Assembly (NCBI GenBank): GCA_946811695.1
Contig: OX328123.1
Span: 41,385,764-41,449,763, forward strand
DNA: 64,000 nt
Origin: Gonocerus acuteangulatus
Taxonomy: Eukaryota; Arthropoda; Insecta; Hemiptera; Coreidae
Direction: 5' to 3'
Position 1 is the first letter of the stretch. Each line of letters opens with the position of its first letter. The notes beneath the pieces were generated by a model that saw only the letters and a program-made list of their open reading frames with translations, was not told the origin of the DNA and did not search any database. Both the position numbers and the translations under genes were made by a program. Shown piece after piece: positions 12,765 through 23,061 of this stretch.

Positions 12765-14425
12765 CCTTTAAGGGTAAGGCCTTTTAATTAAGGCCATCAA
12801 CGGAACTATCATCATTTGTAAGATTCACTAATGCTTAGGAGGAGGAGACTTTTTTGAGGGAAATATAATATCTCTTATGAACCCTATAAAAAAATTGCCA
12901 AAAGTTAAGAAAGAAAGCCAACCAACGATATGATGTTTAAAGTAAATGCAAATGTGTTTTGGTACATTAAGATTGCATGCCACAGGATAAAATCTGCTAG
13001 AAGTTGCTGCACAAGGTAGATTATGGCCTAATAATTCCTAGAGGAAAAGGAAGTCTGCTGAATCGAACATATTTGTCCAAATATATTAATATTCTATAGG
13101 ATAGCCTAGGCAAAATGTCTTTAAGAAAAAAAATATTTGTAATCTAACGAGAATGATTGATGTTACAAAAGTGTTGAAGACTTTTAGAAACGCAAGAAAG
13201 ATTCTAAAGTTGTCGTAGATTCGGAACAAATGAGGGCTTGGATGTTGAGGTGCAGTGTTGAGTGAAGAGAAATGGGTGTTGAGCCTTGTAAAGGAGCAAA
13301 CAGAGGCACAAAAGAATGGCCAAGGACTCGAGGTCTATCTCAGGACCCTTTGCCCTTTTAATTATCCACATCTGCCTTGATGTGATCCAACGGACTGATT
13401 CTCTCTACTAATGAGAGGGATACCATCTCCTCAGAGAAAAGGAATAAAAATAATAACTCAAAAGAAGATAGTGGCGCCTTTATCTCTTCTACGTCTCTTT
13501 TTTTTTACCTCTTTGTTGAAATTAGTTTTGTTTAAAATATTTTTATTGGTTGCGAGAAAACAGAACGTCCCATTCACTGTCTCATATTACAGCGTTTCCG
13601 TATAATGCTTGCATTTGTTATTTGTATAGCTAAAAATAGGAAATTATAATAGATATTAGCGATTCTCGAATGTAAATCGATCTTTTGAATCGATTCGAAT
13701 CGAAATGAAAAGATCGATCCACAAAAAGATAGGTGAGCTGAGATCGATTCAAAAGATCGATCTTCTACACTCAAAAGATCGATCAGAATCCTGACATGGA
13801 GGCTCCCTAAGGAAAACACACCCTGGGCCAGGAGCTTGGGATGTGTGGTTGTGCATTACAATAACATGGTAGGGCGCTGACCACCGTGAGGTTTTTGGCC
13901 TCAAATTATCCAAACAAACAAACAAAAGACTGATCTACGACACGGAACGATCTTCGATAGCACGATTGCTTACAGTTTACCTACACAATTCGTATTTTGT
14001 GCACATCACTACTACGAATCGACCTAAATAAGTCAATTTGAATGCTTGATATGAAAAATGTATGTGTAGGTAACCTAAAATTAGAAAAAAATAAGAACAT
14101 TTTTCATAATAATAAAATAATATATAATGAAACAACTAACGTTACATCATATTAAAATATATTAGTATTATTAGATATATTTGTTTGTCAAATGAGGAAA
14201 AAATATAATGCAATTATAACAACAGAGAAAAATGGTTATATAAATCAAGAGCATAGCTTATTTTTATTATATTACCTTCTTCCCTCTAGTTGGAGAAACG
14301 GGAGGTATTGAGTCGTTGTATAATGTTATTGGTGTATTGAAAGTCTGTTACTGGACAGAGGTCACTGTTCTGTAAATTTCTTCTTCATTTAAATAACAGA
14401 AAATAGACTGAGTAACAAGACATTA
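12765..14425. other. Unassigned DNA including a GATCGAT-rich patch
   Basis: No gene is supported. At 13669-13790 the motif GATCGAT / AAAAGATCGATC occurs repeatedly in both orientations (for example ATCGATCTTTTGAATCGAT against GATCGATTCAAAAGATCGAT), and related motifs recur at 16263-16400. This may be a subterminal repeat region of an unbounded element. Confidence 0.35.
13783..13926 (+). mobile_element. Possible SINE-like retroinsertion
   Basis: About 143 bp end in a (CAAA)n-type tail (TCCAAACAAACAAAC) and interrupt the GATCGAT-rich patch. Flanking 12-mers AAAAGATCGATC and AAAAGACTGATC agree at 10 of 12 positions, consistent with a target duplication. No convincing polymerase III boxes were identified, so the source is unknown. 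Confidence 0.35.
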
Positions 14426-14427
14426 AG

Positions 14428-16220
14428 TGAATCGTTTATTCCAGAAACCCGTCAAGTGCACTTTTTTAAATTTTCGGAAAACTAAAAAAAATCCTGATTT
14501 AAAAATTAGTAAAGGTTTTGGCTTGGAAAAAAATTGAAGTGTTTCTTATTGAATTGCGAAAACAAATAATGCCTGGAGTTAATTTTAAAGTTTTTACTTT
14601 TTTTTGCAAAAAATATTTCAAGTTTTTGCACTTGACGGGTTTCTGCAATATAATATATAAATTTTGTTAAACAAATATTTTTGACTATTATATTGATTCG
14701 AAAAAGATGTTGAAGGTCGTACATAAAAAAGAATATTATCTTTATGTTTAAATTTATTAAAAATCAAGGAAGAAAGTTGAAATATCTGTTAAACAAGGAA
14801 AAAAAATTAAGAAATAATCGAAAATAAAACATTGTCTATGCATGAAGGCCTGTTTGAGTTTTTATTCCACTCATCGTCGTACGCTAGGTCGATGTTGCAG
14901 ATGGCTGGAGTCGTAGGCAACTGGAGAATTTCAGCAAAAAAATATTCATAGACTGTAGTAAACTTGGCCAACTTCTTCAGGTCATTGATTTTCTTTGCGT
15001 TGATCTCTATCTTTCCAGATGGACATGCGATCACTGTTGGCAGTTCCGGAGCGTCGGAATATTTTTTGAGTGTGAACGATGAGGAGGGGAAACCATCAAT
15101 AAAGTGCTTAGTAACCACTTTTCCTCGGTCATTTTTATTGTAGTAAAAATCTTTGTAGGTGGATACTTTAAATGGAATCCCGTCTTCCGTTCGAATTCCC
15201 CTGCCACAAGTTTCATCTGAGTTGACAGTCTTCTTGTAAAAGTGAGGCCACCAACTATTAAAAGCGTAGATCATGTCGTTTTTTACTTGGTAAACAGAAA
15301 AGCGCCCTGATTTACTGGATTTGAAAATCACTTCAGCATACTGATTTGGTGTGTAAACTCTGTCCAATCTTCGAACAAAACGTTTGATGCAGCCAAAATC
15401 TCTATCACAGGGAAGAAGAGACCCTAAGAATGAGTGACCTCGGACTGGGAAGTAGTGACGAACAGTTTCGAATATTCCTATGTCACAATGATTCATCAAG
15501 AATCTCACCATACAATGATTTTTGTTTTGTCCTGAGGGACCATCACTAAAATGAATAAGATTCTTAGTTCTAGTAGGAACCTCAGTTTTAAAATAATCTA
15601 GTATCATGGAGCAAACCTCATCGGGAGATTTATTGGCATCACCTTCGTGGTAAATGTACATTTCAGCTTTTTTTCTCTTCATGTTACTTACACAAAATAC
15701 ATTTAACCACAGCTGGCGCATATAGAACACTGCACAGGTATTTTTGGGAGTGGTAAATTTTGCATGTACAACAAAACAAAGCACTACTGTATTTTCATAA
15801 GCATTCTGAATCATTTCCTTTTGCTTTGTATAAAACCTCTTGGCTCTCCTCTTGTGTAGAATTTGTTCCGCAACTAAGCTGCGCTTTACATTGTCATTTA
15901 GACGAGGGTCAACAAGGCATTACATTGAATTGATGATACCTACTCGAATATTTTTATTTGTTTATATAATTAACAAGTATACTCAAATATGAGCTCGAAA
16001 GAAGATGAAAACAAAATGTACTGCAGAAGCCCGTCATGTGGTTCCACTTGACGGGTTTCTGCAATAAACGGAAATTTCAAAACAAAATAAAACCTATTTG
16101 AAGGATTGATATTTCAAATGTTTCTGCACAAGACGGTGTGTCTAAAATGGGCCATTCATAATCAATAATATCATTTTTGAAAAAAATGTCACTTGACGGG
16201 TTTCTGCAATAAACGATTCA
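14428..16220. mobile_element. TIR element enclosing the DUF7869-like frame
   Basis: The ends are 31-bp terminal inverted repeats at 14428-14458 and 16190-16220 that agree at 30 of 31 positions; the outer part reads TGAATCGTTTATT and the inner part CAGAAACCCGTCAAGTG. Extra copies of the inner part lie inside, inverted at 14629-14650 and as a facing pair at 16022-16062, so each flank is itself a roughly 200-bp unit with inverted ends. A long minus-strand frame fills the middle. The dinucleotide AG abuts both outer ends but is too short to count as a proven target duplication. I cannot assign a superfamily. Confidence 0.65.
14807..15919 (-). CDS. DUF7869-type, transposase-like protein, 5' truncated
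   Basis: The frame is open for 371 codons up to an upstream stop; the first methionine is at 15814 (335 codons), but the 36 codons before it (ending HKRRAKRFYTKQKE) read as the same protein, so the true N-terminus is probably lost or on another exon. Visible landmarks are TPKNTCAVFYMRQLWLNVF, then MYIYHEGDANKS, FSDGPSGQNKNH and RGHSFLGSLLPCDRDFG. From memory these match an abundant, poorly described arthropod family (DUF7869) that looks RNase H-like, with motifs of the type SD-xx-GQN-x-N and GHS...D-x-DFG. In that family the opening strand usually reads CFDLQ; here it is CFVVHA, so the first expected acidic residue is missing. It lies within a TIR element (14428-16220). A role as transposase is inference, and the protein may be inactive. 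Confidence 0.6.
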   Translation of the reverse strand, partial: CLVDPRLNDNVKRSLVAEQILHKRRAKRFYTKQKEMIQNAYENTVVLCFVVHAKFTTPKNTCAVFYMRQLWLNVFCVSNMKRKKAEMYIYHEGDANKSPDEVCSMILDYFKTEVPTRTKNLIHFSDGPSGQNKNHCMVRFLMNHCDIGIFETVRHYFPVRGHSFLGSLLPCDRDFGCIKRFVRRLDRVYTPNQYAEVIFKSSKSGRFSVYQVKNDMIYAFNSWWPHFYKKTVNSDETCGRGIRTEDGIPFKVSTYKDFYYNKNDRGKVVTKHFIDGFPSSSFTLKKYSDAPELPTVIACPSGKIEINAKKINDLKKLAKFTTVYEYFFAEILQLPTTPAICNIDLAYDDEWNKNSNRPSCIDNVLFSIIS

Positions 16221-16224
16221 AGTA

Positions 16225-17484
16225 TTTGAATATTTGAAAAGGACACTTTATTTTACGGTATTCTTGTTAGATCGATTCTTTAAAAGATTGGTCATTGGGG
16301 AATGATTCATTAAAAATCATCCCTTAGATATCCATTTTTTTAAAACATCGGCCCTTGGAGATCGATTAAAAAAAACGATATATATTCGTAAAAAGATCCA
16401 TTCAGATTGCCTACCGAACTAATAATAAATTAAAAATAGAAGGTCTTAACACATTTAGAAAGACTCAACCACAATTCTACATGTTGACGCAATATAAGGT
16501 GTGATTATTTCGTATTGACGTTGATTCTGTCAAATTATTTATACCTTTGTGTTGGAAAATGTAGAATAAAATACTCTCATAAAATTAGGCAAAAAAAAAA
16601 AAAGAATATAGGCAAAGCTATTCTAATTAAGTTGATTTAAAAAAAAATGTTAAAAGGTATTTTCAATCAAACAATATATATACACACAGATAGATATAAA
16701 TAAATTTAAGTCTCCTATCAGAAAAGAAAAAGCGATAAATCAGCTATCTCTTTTTAGTAATCAACATAATTCAATCCCTAATTCAAGAAATTCTCCAACT
16801 TGAAATTCTACAGCATCACTCTTTAATATTCGTTCTTTAATGAGATTTTACCCTAAAAAAATGTGATAACTGGAATTCAGAAAGTTAAATTATAAAAATA
16901 ATGTTTTAATGCTGGAATCCTACCTTTAAGCCACTTCAGTGCCTGTATTACGGGAATTTTCCTACCAGAAATTAATGTAAGAGCTCCACTCCGTAAAATA
17001 AAGTTCTCTGAGTAGGTTTATTTTATTCTTCTCGGCCTTTTCCTTGAATGGTAGTTACCTAATCTTCTACGATGTTCCACTTATAATATTAAGAATTACT
17101 AGTTACTTGGAAAAGAAACTCAAACACGTGCCCCATACACAAAAATGTATATAAGCAACATATAAAAGAGCATAAAAATAAACTATTTCGTCCTTAGGGT
17201 CCTTGGGGTATGTTCTAAGTTAAATATAAAATAATTACCAAGGACAACCATCAAGAAAATAAAATGTATATTTTAAAAAGGAGATTTCCTTACAACGTAG
17301 GCTCTTAAAAAAAATACATTTTAAGCTTGATGGCTGGATTCAACCACCAATAATTTTTCAAAAGAAACTACATATTTCCATTGACAAAAAAAAAAAAAAA
17401 AATGAAACTTATTGAGGATAAATTCAGCTACCAGGCTTATATTACTAGGAATTATATTATTCTACAAAACATATTTATAAATAA
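16225..17484. other. Unassigned AT-rich DNA
   Basis: Only short frames and homopolymer runs are seen. GATCGATT motifs near 16270-16370 echo those at 13.7 kb. Confidence 0.45.
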
Positions 17485-17784
17485 CTAGCTGACCCGGCGA
17501 ACTTCGTACCGCCTAACAGTCGATTCTTCAATTTTTTTTTTTAATACTTATTCTGCTATTTGGGACACAGAGTCAGCTAGTAAGATCAAAAAAAAAAAAA
17601 GAAAAAAGAAACTTAATAAGTCAACAATTACATTATGTCAAAAATTAAAAATTATAAAACACTTAAAATTCTTTTAATAGCCACTAAAAAATCACAATGA
17701 AAATTACAAAATCTGATTTCTGATTATGATACCTACTAATTATATTTCATTTTATTTTTATTTATTCTGAATTAAGTTTCATTT

Positions 17785-17962
17785 TTATTGTAGTACTTTA
17801 TGGTACACGATATTTTTTGTTTGATTACCTGGCCCGTAAACAAACAGAGCAGATGGTTTTCCAACACGGGAACAGGCAACATACAATTGACCATGCTAGA
17901 AACATGGGTTTTCTAGATTAATACCACAAACACTTAATGACTGCCCCTGGGATTTGTAAATA
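17785..17962 (-). pseudogene. Helitron PIF1-like helicase, C-terminal remnant
   Basis: The minus strand reads IYKSQGQSLSVCGINLENPC, one stop, then HGQLYVACSRVGKPSALFVY and further to KNIVYHKVLQ and a stop. This is the C-terminal end of the superfamily 1B (PIF1-type) helicase of Helitrons: the SQGQS segment and the HGQLYVA-SRV segment are the last conserved motifs. The stop after the first segment and the absence of all upstream helicase motifs show it is dead. It lies about 300 bp from the Helitron 3' terminus, as expected for the end of the gene. Confidence 0.85.
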
Positions 17963-18012
17963 GTCAAACTGAGTTCATAGGTCCAATAGCAACACAGCTG
18001 TAGGCACTGTAT

Positions 18013-18168
18013 TCAATTGACAGCAGCTCGATTCAAACTTGCACCATTATTAGTCGAATGCCGGGCTTCACGGATCTGTTTTAACCGAATTCTTTCACGT
18101 TCATTGCGATCTTTACGTTCTAGGGTAGTACGATTAGATTGATAATTATTCTGATTCGTTGCATTTAG
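18013..18168 (-). pseudogene. Helitron-associated charged fragment
   Basis: About 50 codons on the minus strand read NATNQNNYQSNRTTLERKDR, then NERERIRLKQIREARHS and end at a stop. It lies between the helicase remnant and the Helitron 5' end, where the N-terminal part of the Rep/helicase gene would be. The arginine- and glutamate-rich repeat resembles the N-terminal leader of some arthropod Helitron proteins, but no Rep (HUH) motif is present, so the assignment rests on position. Confidence 0.4.
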
Positions 18169-18639
18169 GGTTCTTCTGCCTTAATTTGTCCGCCGTCATG
18201 TTGGAGGCATATTTAGTAAGTCACAAACACACAACACTTTTGTAATTTTACAGAAGTTTGTGGCTTATTATAGATGCAGAGCAAAGAGTTTACATTTCAA
18301 GTGACATTTTACCACAGACTATTTGTTTTTGATATTTATACGATACTAACGTCACTCAATTGTTTTACCTTCCCAGAATCGCTCCACTAACTCTTAAAAT
18401 TTATGGAATGTTATTAAAGTTCAAATTCACTTTTACGTATTATTACGAATCTTTTGTATGGGAATATAGAAAAGTGGGGTCTTTTTTACTTTGTTAACAA
18501 AAATATAAATTAATTGATATTGCATTATTAACATGTGATTCTGTTGTCACCTAGTGATTACATATTCTTACTTATTTAAATTTTGCCGTCGATTATTATT
18601 AAATACGAATTTTAGGACGGGTTATCTATAGGTTAACAC

Positions 18640-18777
18640 ACTTTCTAGCCAGGATAGGGCTGATGCCTTTCCTTTTTTCAAAAGAAAAGCCACCACGACT
18701 GTGGGGAATTGAACCCACGACTTTTGGTACGGAGTGTTAAATACTCAAGTCTTAACACTCACTGCGACCGGGCCTCC
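18640..18777 (-). mobile_element. tRNA-derived SINE, family C
   Basis: The minus strand has a tRNA-like head (GGTCGCAGTGAGTGTTAAGA near 18750-18770) with a long variable-arm-like insert, and a B box GGTTCAATTCC (18704-18714) within GTGGG/CCCAC. The long arm suggests a Ser/Leu-type tRNA ancestor. It is nested in the Helitron. No target duplication was resolved. Confidence 0.6.
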
Positions 18778-19514
18778 ACATGTTCTTATTATTACTATTA
18801 TAGTGAATTTTTGCTTATACACATATAACCTAATACGTTAACTGTTAAAAAATTATAATTGAGAACACATGTTTTATTGAAAAATGAATTTGCGTTAACA
18901 AAGTAAAAAAGACCCGAAAAGTGTTGTTTTTAGACTTTTTCAGGCATTTTTAATTTTAATTTTTCTGCCCGTAAGAACCATCCGCGCACTTCAAGGAACA
19001 TTATAAAAAAAGAATTAGCGAAATCGGTTCAGTTGTTCTCGAGATTTGCGCTTACCAACACATTTAGCGATTCATTTTTATATAATAGATACACAAATAC
19101 GTTAACTGTTAAAAATATTATAATTGAGAACATATGTTTTTATTTAATAATGAATTTGCGTTAACAAAGTAAAAAAGACCCGAAAAGTGTTGTTTTTAGA
19201 CTTTTTCGGGCAATTTTTTAAATTTTTCTCTCCGTAAGAACCATCCTCGTAGATCAAGGAATATTATAAAAAAAGAATTGGCGAAATCGGTTCAGTTGTT
19301 CTTGAGATTTGCGCTTACCAACACATTTAGCGATTCATTTTTATATAATAGATATACAAATACGTTAACTGTTAAAAATATTATTATTGAGAACATATGT
19401 TTTTATTTAAAAATGAATTTGCGTTAAGGAAGTGAAAAAGACCCGAAAAGTGTTCAGTTGTTCTCGAGATTTGCGCTAACCAACTCATTTAGCGATTCAT
19501 TTTTATATAATAGA

Positions 19515-20335
19515 TACACTTACTTTTGTATATAATTGTCTTTTTTACTTACTATAAGTTTAAATTGGGACACATTAGTGAGGTTTTTGATTTATTACAT
19601 TGTCTATTATCTGGCATATTTACTCCTTACAATACACCTGCACAACGGGTGGCACTTTTTAATAATTTTTGCAATATTAATCAAGTTGTGCTAATGGCCT
19701 CAGCAGCCGATGCATAAAAATTAATCGATTTATGTGGCCTCAAGTTTTATTACATCAGAAATTGTGCTTTCAAGGTTTTGTTCCATGTACCTACCTTTTT
19801 AGAAACATATGACCAATCTTGCTGAAATAATATATTCCTGTAAAATTCAAACTATTTTCTCACGAGCCCCAAAATTAAACAATTTCAATGCAATAGTCAG
19901 GTGCTTGGAGCATGTAAAAGCATATTCATTCAAAGATTTTGGAGCTTAGATATCGTGATAGATTATACTTATCATGTATACATTTTCTTAGTATACGTAC
20001 TTTTTCAAATATAATTAAAATTTTATGGTAACTGTGAGGCCTGGCGAAAGTTCAAATAAAGCTTTAAATTCTGTGAAGCTGAGTACTCAATAGAACGGTG
20101 AAAGTTTGCTCGAATTGTGAATTAACGTTTTGTTAATGGTAGTAGCGGTTATCTTATGTATCCAGCTCTGAAACATTCACAATTAAAATATTGGAATGGG
20201 GATATTTTTTTATGATGTACAATTATGATAGAACGTTAACTTCTAAAAGAATAGTGCTGCTCAAGGCAAACGCCTCCGACGGGCAAAAAACACGGTCATT
20301 TTTTATGCAAATATGTTCTAGATCCAATTATCTTG
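19515..20335. other. Unassigned DNA with a SINE-tail motif
   Basis: No gene is supported. At about 19690-19712 TGCTAATGGCCTCAGCAGCC precedes GATGCATAAAAA, a copy of the tail motif shared by several SINE-like sequences in the window. Confidence 0.4.
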
Positions 20336-20347
20336 TCGTATAATGCA

Positions 20348-20350
<3 letters not shown>

Positions 20351-20444
<94 letters not shown>

Positions 20445-20445
20445 C
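20351..20445. repeat. (TA)n microsatellite
   Basis: A TA tract of about 95 bp with a single CA interruption, directly abutting the CTAG end of the Helitron-like repeat at 20449. Confidence 0.95.
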
Positions 20446-20446
20446 T

Positions 20447-21347
20447 AGCCGTGCCCGCTACTTTGTCCGCGTGAATAGTGCCTTAGGGCAGAATTTTCGG
20501 ATATATCGTTTGGTTTATTTTGGATTAAAATCACCGTCGTATGAGTACTTTAAAAAAATCTATTTTACAGTTATGCTTCTCTATCTACGATATTTGACGT
20601 ATAGCCATCGGGGATCAAGCATACAGGCTGCTAGGATTGCTAAAACGAGACGGAGCCTCTAAGCTCCTTAGGGATTGTTAAACCCTAGTGTGTATAGAGT
20701 GTCTGACAGACCGCAGACAAACACACAAAAAACCTAAAGATCATTGTTTGGGTACTATTGCGTTGATAAAGGCCCCAATAGTATTTTTTCCCATTTATTT
20801 TTTATGTGTCTGTAGACAGCGATCCGTTAGAATTTTATTGTATGTATAGATAGGTTACGGCTGGTAGTGGCAAGTTGGTATTTTGGGCCCAGAGTAACCC
20901 CCCCCCTCCTAATGAACCGATTTAGTTTATTTTTACAAAATATTTTTCTTTGTAGATGATCAAAATGAATACCGGGTTTCGTTGCAATACAAAATATCAT
21001 TGCGGCCGGTATGGTCAAAAAACTACTTTGGGTCCGGAGTAAACCCCCTCCCCTCCAGATGGACCGACTTTGCTGTTTAACGTTTAATCTTTCAAACGTT
21101 TGCTACGGATATACTATATAAAATGTTTCGTGGCGAAAAACAAAAACTTTAACGATAGTTCATCAAATGTACGACTTGATTCTTTACATTAGCATAACTT
21201 TTTTATTTATGAGCCGATTTACATAAAACAAACACTAAATGTTAACTGAAACTTACCCCAATATAATATTAAAAACCGCATCTACATCGGATAAGCCGTT
21301 TCTGAGATTAGCGTTCACAGACAAACAGACATCGATATCTACAATTT

Positions 21348-21350
<3 letters not shown>
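20447..21350 (-). mobile_element. Helitron-like non-autonomous repeat
   Basis: Plus-strand start CTAGCCGTGCCCGCTACTTT then GTCCGCGTG; on the minus strand this is a GC-rich 3' end finishing GGCTAG-T. The other end carries GAGATTAGCGTTCACAGACA. These are the two signatures of a very common arthropod repeat that I believe is a Helitron derivative. Its middle (20830-21090) contains two inverted-orientation units of the 143-bp monomer seen in tandem at 62500-62990 (GTCCGGAGTAAACCCCC...GACCGACTTTG). Both ends touch (TA)n tracts. No coding capacity. Confidence 0.55.

Positions 21351-21415
<65 letters not shown>
21349..21415. repeat. (TA)n microsatellite
   Basis: A TA tract of about 66 bp at the far end of the Helitron-like repeat. 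Confidence 0.95.
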
Positions 21416-21418
<3 letters not shown>

Positions 21419-21419
21419 T

Positions 21420-22860
21420 ATAATTTATACTTCGACTTACCACAACCTTTATATTTTAAGCATTAGGCGATGACATAAGTACCAACAGCAAGATATAATC
21501 TATAATTAAGCTGCAAACTTAATCTATAATATTATCGACATGAAATTTATAGTATTCTTTTACTAGCTGCTAAGGTAATTTGCACTAGGGCCTAATCTGT
21601 TAGTCTCGCCTTTGCGTGTCCAGTCTGCACGAAGATTAAAGTCTATGATCATAAATTTGAAACTTACCTAGGCTACAGGGTTTCCAAGTCTGCAATTGAT
21701 GCCACTATGTTGCAGCCCGCGCAGGAGGAACAGACTCGGTCATCAGGAATTTTAAGGGCCTGAAGAGTACAGGGCCAATCAATTTGAAAAATGAATCAAT
21801 TTTTATTTAAAAAAAATCATTTAAACAGTTAACAACAGGGATAGTAATTTTTTCAAAAGATGATACAAGTTGGCTTAGGATTTAGGATAACCTTGAAAGT
21901 TTGTAATAAGAAGTTTCATTTACAATAGTTTATGAGCTGAGGCCTCGAACTTGAATTATAAAATCGTGGAGGAGTTTTACCATCCTAGGCCATTGGGCCG
22001 ATGTTGGTGATCCTTAATGCACCATTGGTTGTGATATATTTTGACCCCTTTGCTTCTTTATTCTGACAAATGTTCGACCTGTATTTTTGTGTAAACGTTC
22101 TTTGAAACACAGCTCTTAAAAAAATGATCTGGAAGAAGAAAATTTCCTATAGATTTTCGGAAAGGGCTGAGTTCCTGAATCCCTTTGTCTGCGTAGCCCT
22201 AGCTGGAGGGTAGCAGTAAGAACGGCTATGGAAGTCGGCTATGGATATAAGTATGAATCGTTACGACAAAGAGAAAGAGCCTTAACAAGCAGCTCTCTTT
22301 CCGAGCCTCGAATCGGGGCTCTTCAAAGAGATGTCGGATTTGCATTTGTAATGCATTCTACCGCCCCAGGCCCTACACACACCTCTCCTAACTAACCGAG
22401 AAGTATCTCCTCCAAGCCAATTCTTATCGCACTTTCATATTCAATAAACCATATCTCCCCCATTCGGGTGTCGTTATTCAATTGCATATGTATCAGCTCT
22501 TCTTTGCATTGGACTCGTAGTGTTTGATGGTAATTATGTTGAGTAATGGAATACTTTTATTTATGAGTTTGATTGTTCTTTTGGAGTTTTAAAACAAAAT
22601 TTCATGCATATAGATTGATTGAATATATTACTGGTTTGCTGTCCAGTATAAGGTGGGTCTTATAGATCAGCCATAGTATGCATTTTATATCGAAAAAATA
22701 CGACTGGAACCATTTGTATAGTTATCGTACGGTGAGTCCTACTTCTGAAATTAAAATTTTGGGAATTTATTCTACTTATAATTTCTAGTTCTAGTTGATA
22801 AAATTTAGTTCAAAAATACTTTGTATAATTTGAGTGTGTTAACCAGCAAAATCTGACCAC
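21420..22860. other. Unassigned DNA
   Basis: This is moderately AT-rich sequence without recognisable coding, RNA or repeat boundaries. Confidence 0.45.
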
Positions 22861-22911
22861 CGGAACATGCTTTTTCTCATTAGGAGAAATATTCATATGG
22901 CTCAGTGGTAT

Positions 22912-22917
<6 letters not shown>

Positions 22918-22968
<51 letters not shown>

Positions 22969-22997
22969 TTGATGTTATTTTTCGTCGCTAATGGCCT

Positions 22998-23060
<63 letters not shown>
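22918..23060. repeat. Two (TA)n tracts around a SINE tail
   Basis: TA tracts at about 22918-22961 and 23000-23060 flank GTCGCTAATGGCCTAGATA, the tail motif of SINE family A. The second tract ends at the mariner terminus. Confidence 0.9.

Positions 23061-23061
<1 letters not shown>

Larger units (their letters stand above)
17485..19514 (-). mobile_element. Decayed Helitron with iterated 5' ends
   Basis: Read on the minus strand, the 3' end is GCCGGGTCAGCTAG followed by T (17485), the CTRR-T end of Helitrons. The 5' end begins TCTATTATATAAAAATGAAT followed by CGCTAAATGTGTTGG, a familiar insect Helitron start. The start occurs three times, at 19089, 19352 and 19514, each with about 160-265 bp of the same 5' sequence, so the 5' terminus is tandemly repeated. 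Two coding remnants remain (17785-17962 and 18013-18168) and most of the Rep/helicase gene is deleted. A tRNA-derived SINE interrupts it at 18640-18777. Confidence 0.85.

Noticed and set aside
13669..16400. One large element joining the GATCGAT-rich patches at 13.7 and 16.3 kb
   Set aside because: The patches share motifs, but no matching termini or target duplication could be found.
20333..20662. Open frames made of (YI)n or IY repeats (also at 6120, 12464, 21239, 22867, 33183, 38647, 44863)
   Set aside because: They translate TA microsatellites and have no coding signature.
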